From Facilibium subflavum (GTDB lineage Bacteria; Pseudomonadota; Gammaproteobacteria; Francisellales; Francisellaceae), in assembly GCF_003574485.1 (NCBI RefSeq), contig NZ_QLIT01000048.1, positions 1 through 64,000 of the forward strand: a stretch of 64,000 bases of DNA, in the 5' to 3' direction. The translations under genes and the position numbers were made by a program. How positions within the stretch are numbered: position 1 is the first letter of the stretch; every line of letters begins with the position of its first letter. Of this stretch, positions 62,724 through 64,000 are shown one piece after another. The notes beneath the pieces were generated by a model that worked only from the letters and a program-made list of their open reading frames with translations, did not search any database and had not been told where the DNA came from.

Positions 62724-64000
62724 ATTGTTGTGCCTCAATCTCAGAGAGTGCCTCCCAGTCATGATATTTTCTCTCGACACTTTTCATCAGTGCGGTTAAC
62801 TGATCTTGCACTTGTTTAATAACAGCAGGATCTTGCTGATAAAATGTGCTATTTGCCATCTCTTGTTGCAATTGCTCGATTTGGCTTTCTAATTGTTCAA
62901 TTTCATCAGGCAGTGTTTCTAAGGCTTTTTTCTGTGCAAAACTTAATTTAATTTTGCGACTTTTGTTTGTCTGTGATGCATGTTTTTTTTCTGCCTGTTT
63001 AACAGAAAGCTCAGAATTTATCTCAACAGAAGGTCTCTGAGAAAGCCAGTCATCATAGCCACCGACGTATTCAGATAAGTGCCCATTACTCTCAAAGACA
63101 ATGGTGCTTGTGACTAAATTATTGATAAATGCACGATCATGGCTGACTAACAATATCGTGCCGGTATACTCAGTAAGAAAGCTCTCGAGAACTTCTAATG
63201 TCTCAATATCTAAGTCGTTTGTTGGCTCGTCCATTACCAGGACATTACTTGGTTTGGCGAGTAATTTCGCCAGTAACAAGCGGTTTTTTTCACCACCAGA
63301 AAGCGAAGATACAGGGCTTTGCAGGCGTGCTGGTGAAAATAAAAAGTTCTTTAAATAACCTACGGCATGCACTTTTTGCCCGTTAATATCCAAGTAATCG
63401 CTGCCTTCGGTTACATTTTCAATAACAGATAGTTTGTTGTTGAGGCTTTGGCGCAGCTGATCAAAATAAGCAATTTGTAATGTGTTGCCGTGAAAGACGT
63501 CACCAGTTGTTGGTGGGATAACCTTAAGAAGTGTTTGCAACAAGGTTGATTTACCGCACCCATTGTTACCAATAATGCCAATTTTATCACCGCGATGAAT
63601 CTCACAAGAGAAGTCTTTAAATAAAAAGCGTGTTTGATATTTAAAAGAGATATTATCCGCGCGAATGACAACTTTCGCTGATTTTTGTGTAACATTGCCC
63701 TGAATAGCTGCTTGACCTTGTTGCTGGCGGCGTTCCTTTCGTTGTTCACGCATTGCTTTTAAGGCGCGAACACGACCTTCATTACGCGTGCGTCTGGCTT
63801 TAATGCCTTGACGAATCCAGGCTTCTTCATCAGCAAGCTTCTTATCAAATAATGCCTGTTGCTGTGCCTCTGCAGCAAGGTGATTTTCTTTTTGTTTTAG
63901 AAAGTTGGTATAATCACCTGGGAAATTCAAAAGTTTACCGCGATCAAGCTCAATAATATCTGTGGCAACTTTCTCAAGAAACATTCGATCATGTGTAATA
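62716..64000 (-). CDS. uup: ABC-F ATPase Uup, partial (N-terminal part outside window)
   Basis: The last 427 codons of an ABC-F protein. The window edge cuts the first ATPase domain: the frame continues through ITHDRMFLEKVATDIIELD (the end of ABC1) to position 64000. Then come the linker with KARRTRNEGRVRALKAMREQR, the second domain (GNNGCGKSTLLQ, LSGGEKNRLLLAKLL, LVMDEPTNDLDIETLEVL, VSHDRAFINNLV), and a C-terminal coiled coil (about the last 90 residues). Uup has this coiled coil and reduces precise transposon excision; it acts on ribosomes or branched DNA. Its end overlaps DUF2288. Confidence 0.9.
   Translation of the reverse strand, partial: ITHDRMFLEKVATDIIELDRGKLLNFPGDYTNFLKQKENHLAAEAQQQALFDKKLADEEAWIRQGIKARRTRNEGRVRALKAMREQRKERRQQQGQAAIQGNVTQKSAKVVIRADNISFKYQTRFLFKDFSCEIHRGDKIGIIGNNGCGKSTLLQTLLKVIPPTTGDVFHGNTLQIAYFDQLRQSLNNKLSVIENVTEGSDYLDINGQKVHAVGYLKNFLFSPARLQSPVSSLSGGEKNRLLLAKLLAKPSNVLVMDEPTNDLDIETLEVLESFLTEYTGTILLVSHDRAFINNLVTSTIVFESNGHLSEYVGGYDDWLSQRPSVEINSELSVKQAEKKHASQTNKSRKIKLSFAQKKALETLPDEIEQLESQIEQLQQEMANSTFYQQDPAVIKQVQDQLTALMKSVERKYHDWEALSEIEAQQYE

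Overview
The window is about 64 kb of low-GC chromosome, mostly housekeeping genes, from a gammaproteobacterium that looks close to Francisella and its relatives (Fastidiosibacteraceae such as Cysteiniphilum). The pointers are a lipoprotein pair resembling FipA/FipB, SspA, one LolC/E-type permease followed by LolD with no second permease, an unlinked 5S rRNA gene, and codon use typical of that group. The taxonomic placement is inference; no search was run.

Layout. 1-8 kb is accessory: four related LysR-type regulators (one broken) surround two DUF1566 surface proteins, with ComF and a small membrane protein between. 8-14 kb has a large secreted carbohydrate-active-looking protein, a small exported protein, a short FAH-fold protein and an unusual fusion of a nucleoside-phosphorylase domain with an HSL-type esterase. 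14-15.4 kb has two orphan minor-pilin genes. 15.5-23 kb is core: truA, sspA, sohB, holB, yhbY, hemB, chaA, bolA, a 5-formyl-THF cyclo-ligase, ruvX and a MutT-type Nudix gene. 23-25 kb has an AI-2E-type transporter broken by a 17-bp tandem duplication and a HEPN/MNT pair. 25-36 kb carries coaE, pyrB, clcA, proBA, pheST-ihfA and ctpA. 36-39 kb is a tandem pair of AzgA-like purine permeases, the second cut short by a TGA. 39-46 kb has a Sel1 protein, folD, plsY, waaC, hpf, ptsN, a minimal HprK-like protein, an orphan 5S rRNA and lolC/F-lolD. 46-54 kb holds a trpE-trpG fusion overlapping a PfkB kinase gene, then fmt, gshB, hemL and an SDR. 54-57 kb is a second accessory patch, LuxR-MFS-LuxR, with one regulator interrupted by an amber codon. 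57.6-64 kb has murE-murF, the FipB/FipA-like pair, DUF2288 and the end of uup.

Four genes each carry one simple lesion (two TAG, one TGA, one 17-bp duplication) while the rest of the reading frame stays open and family-like. That suggests recent or ongoing gene loss, or reversible or suppressible switching, in regulators and transporters. The most unusual intact item is the phosphorylase-esterase fusion. The most informative RNA is a solitary 5S rRNA gene that seems to have its own promoter.
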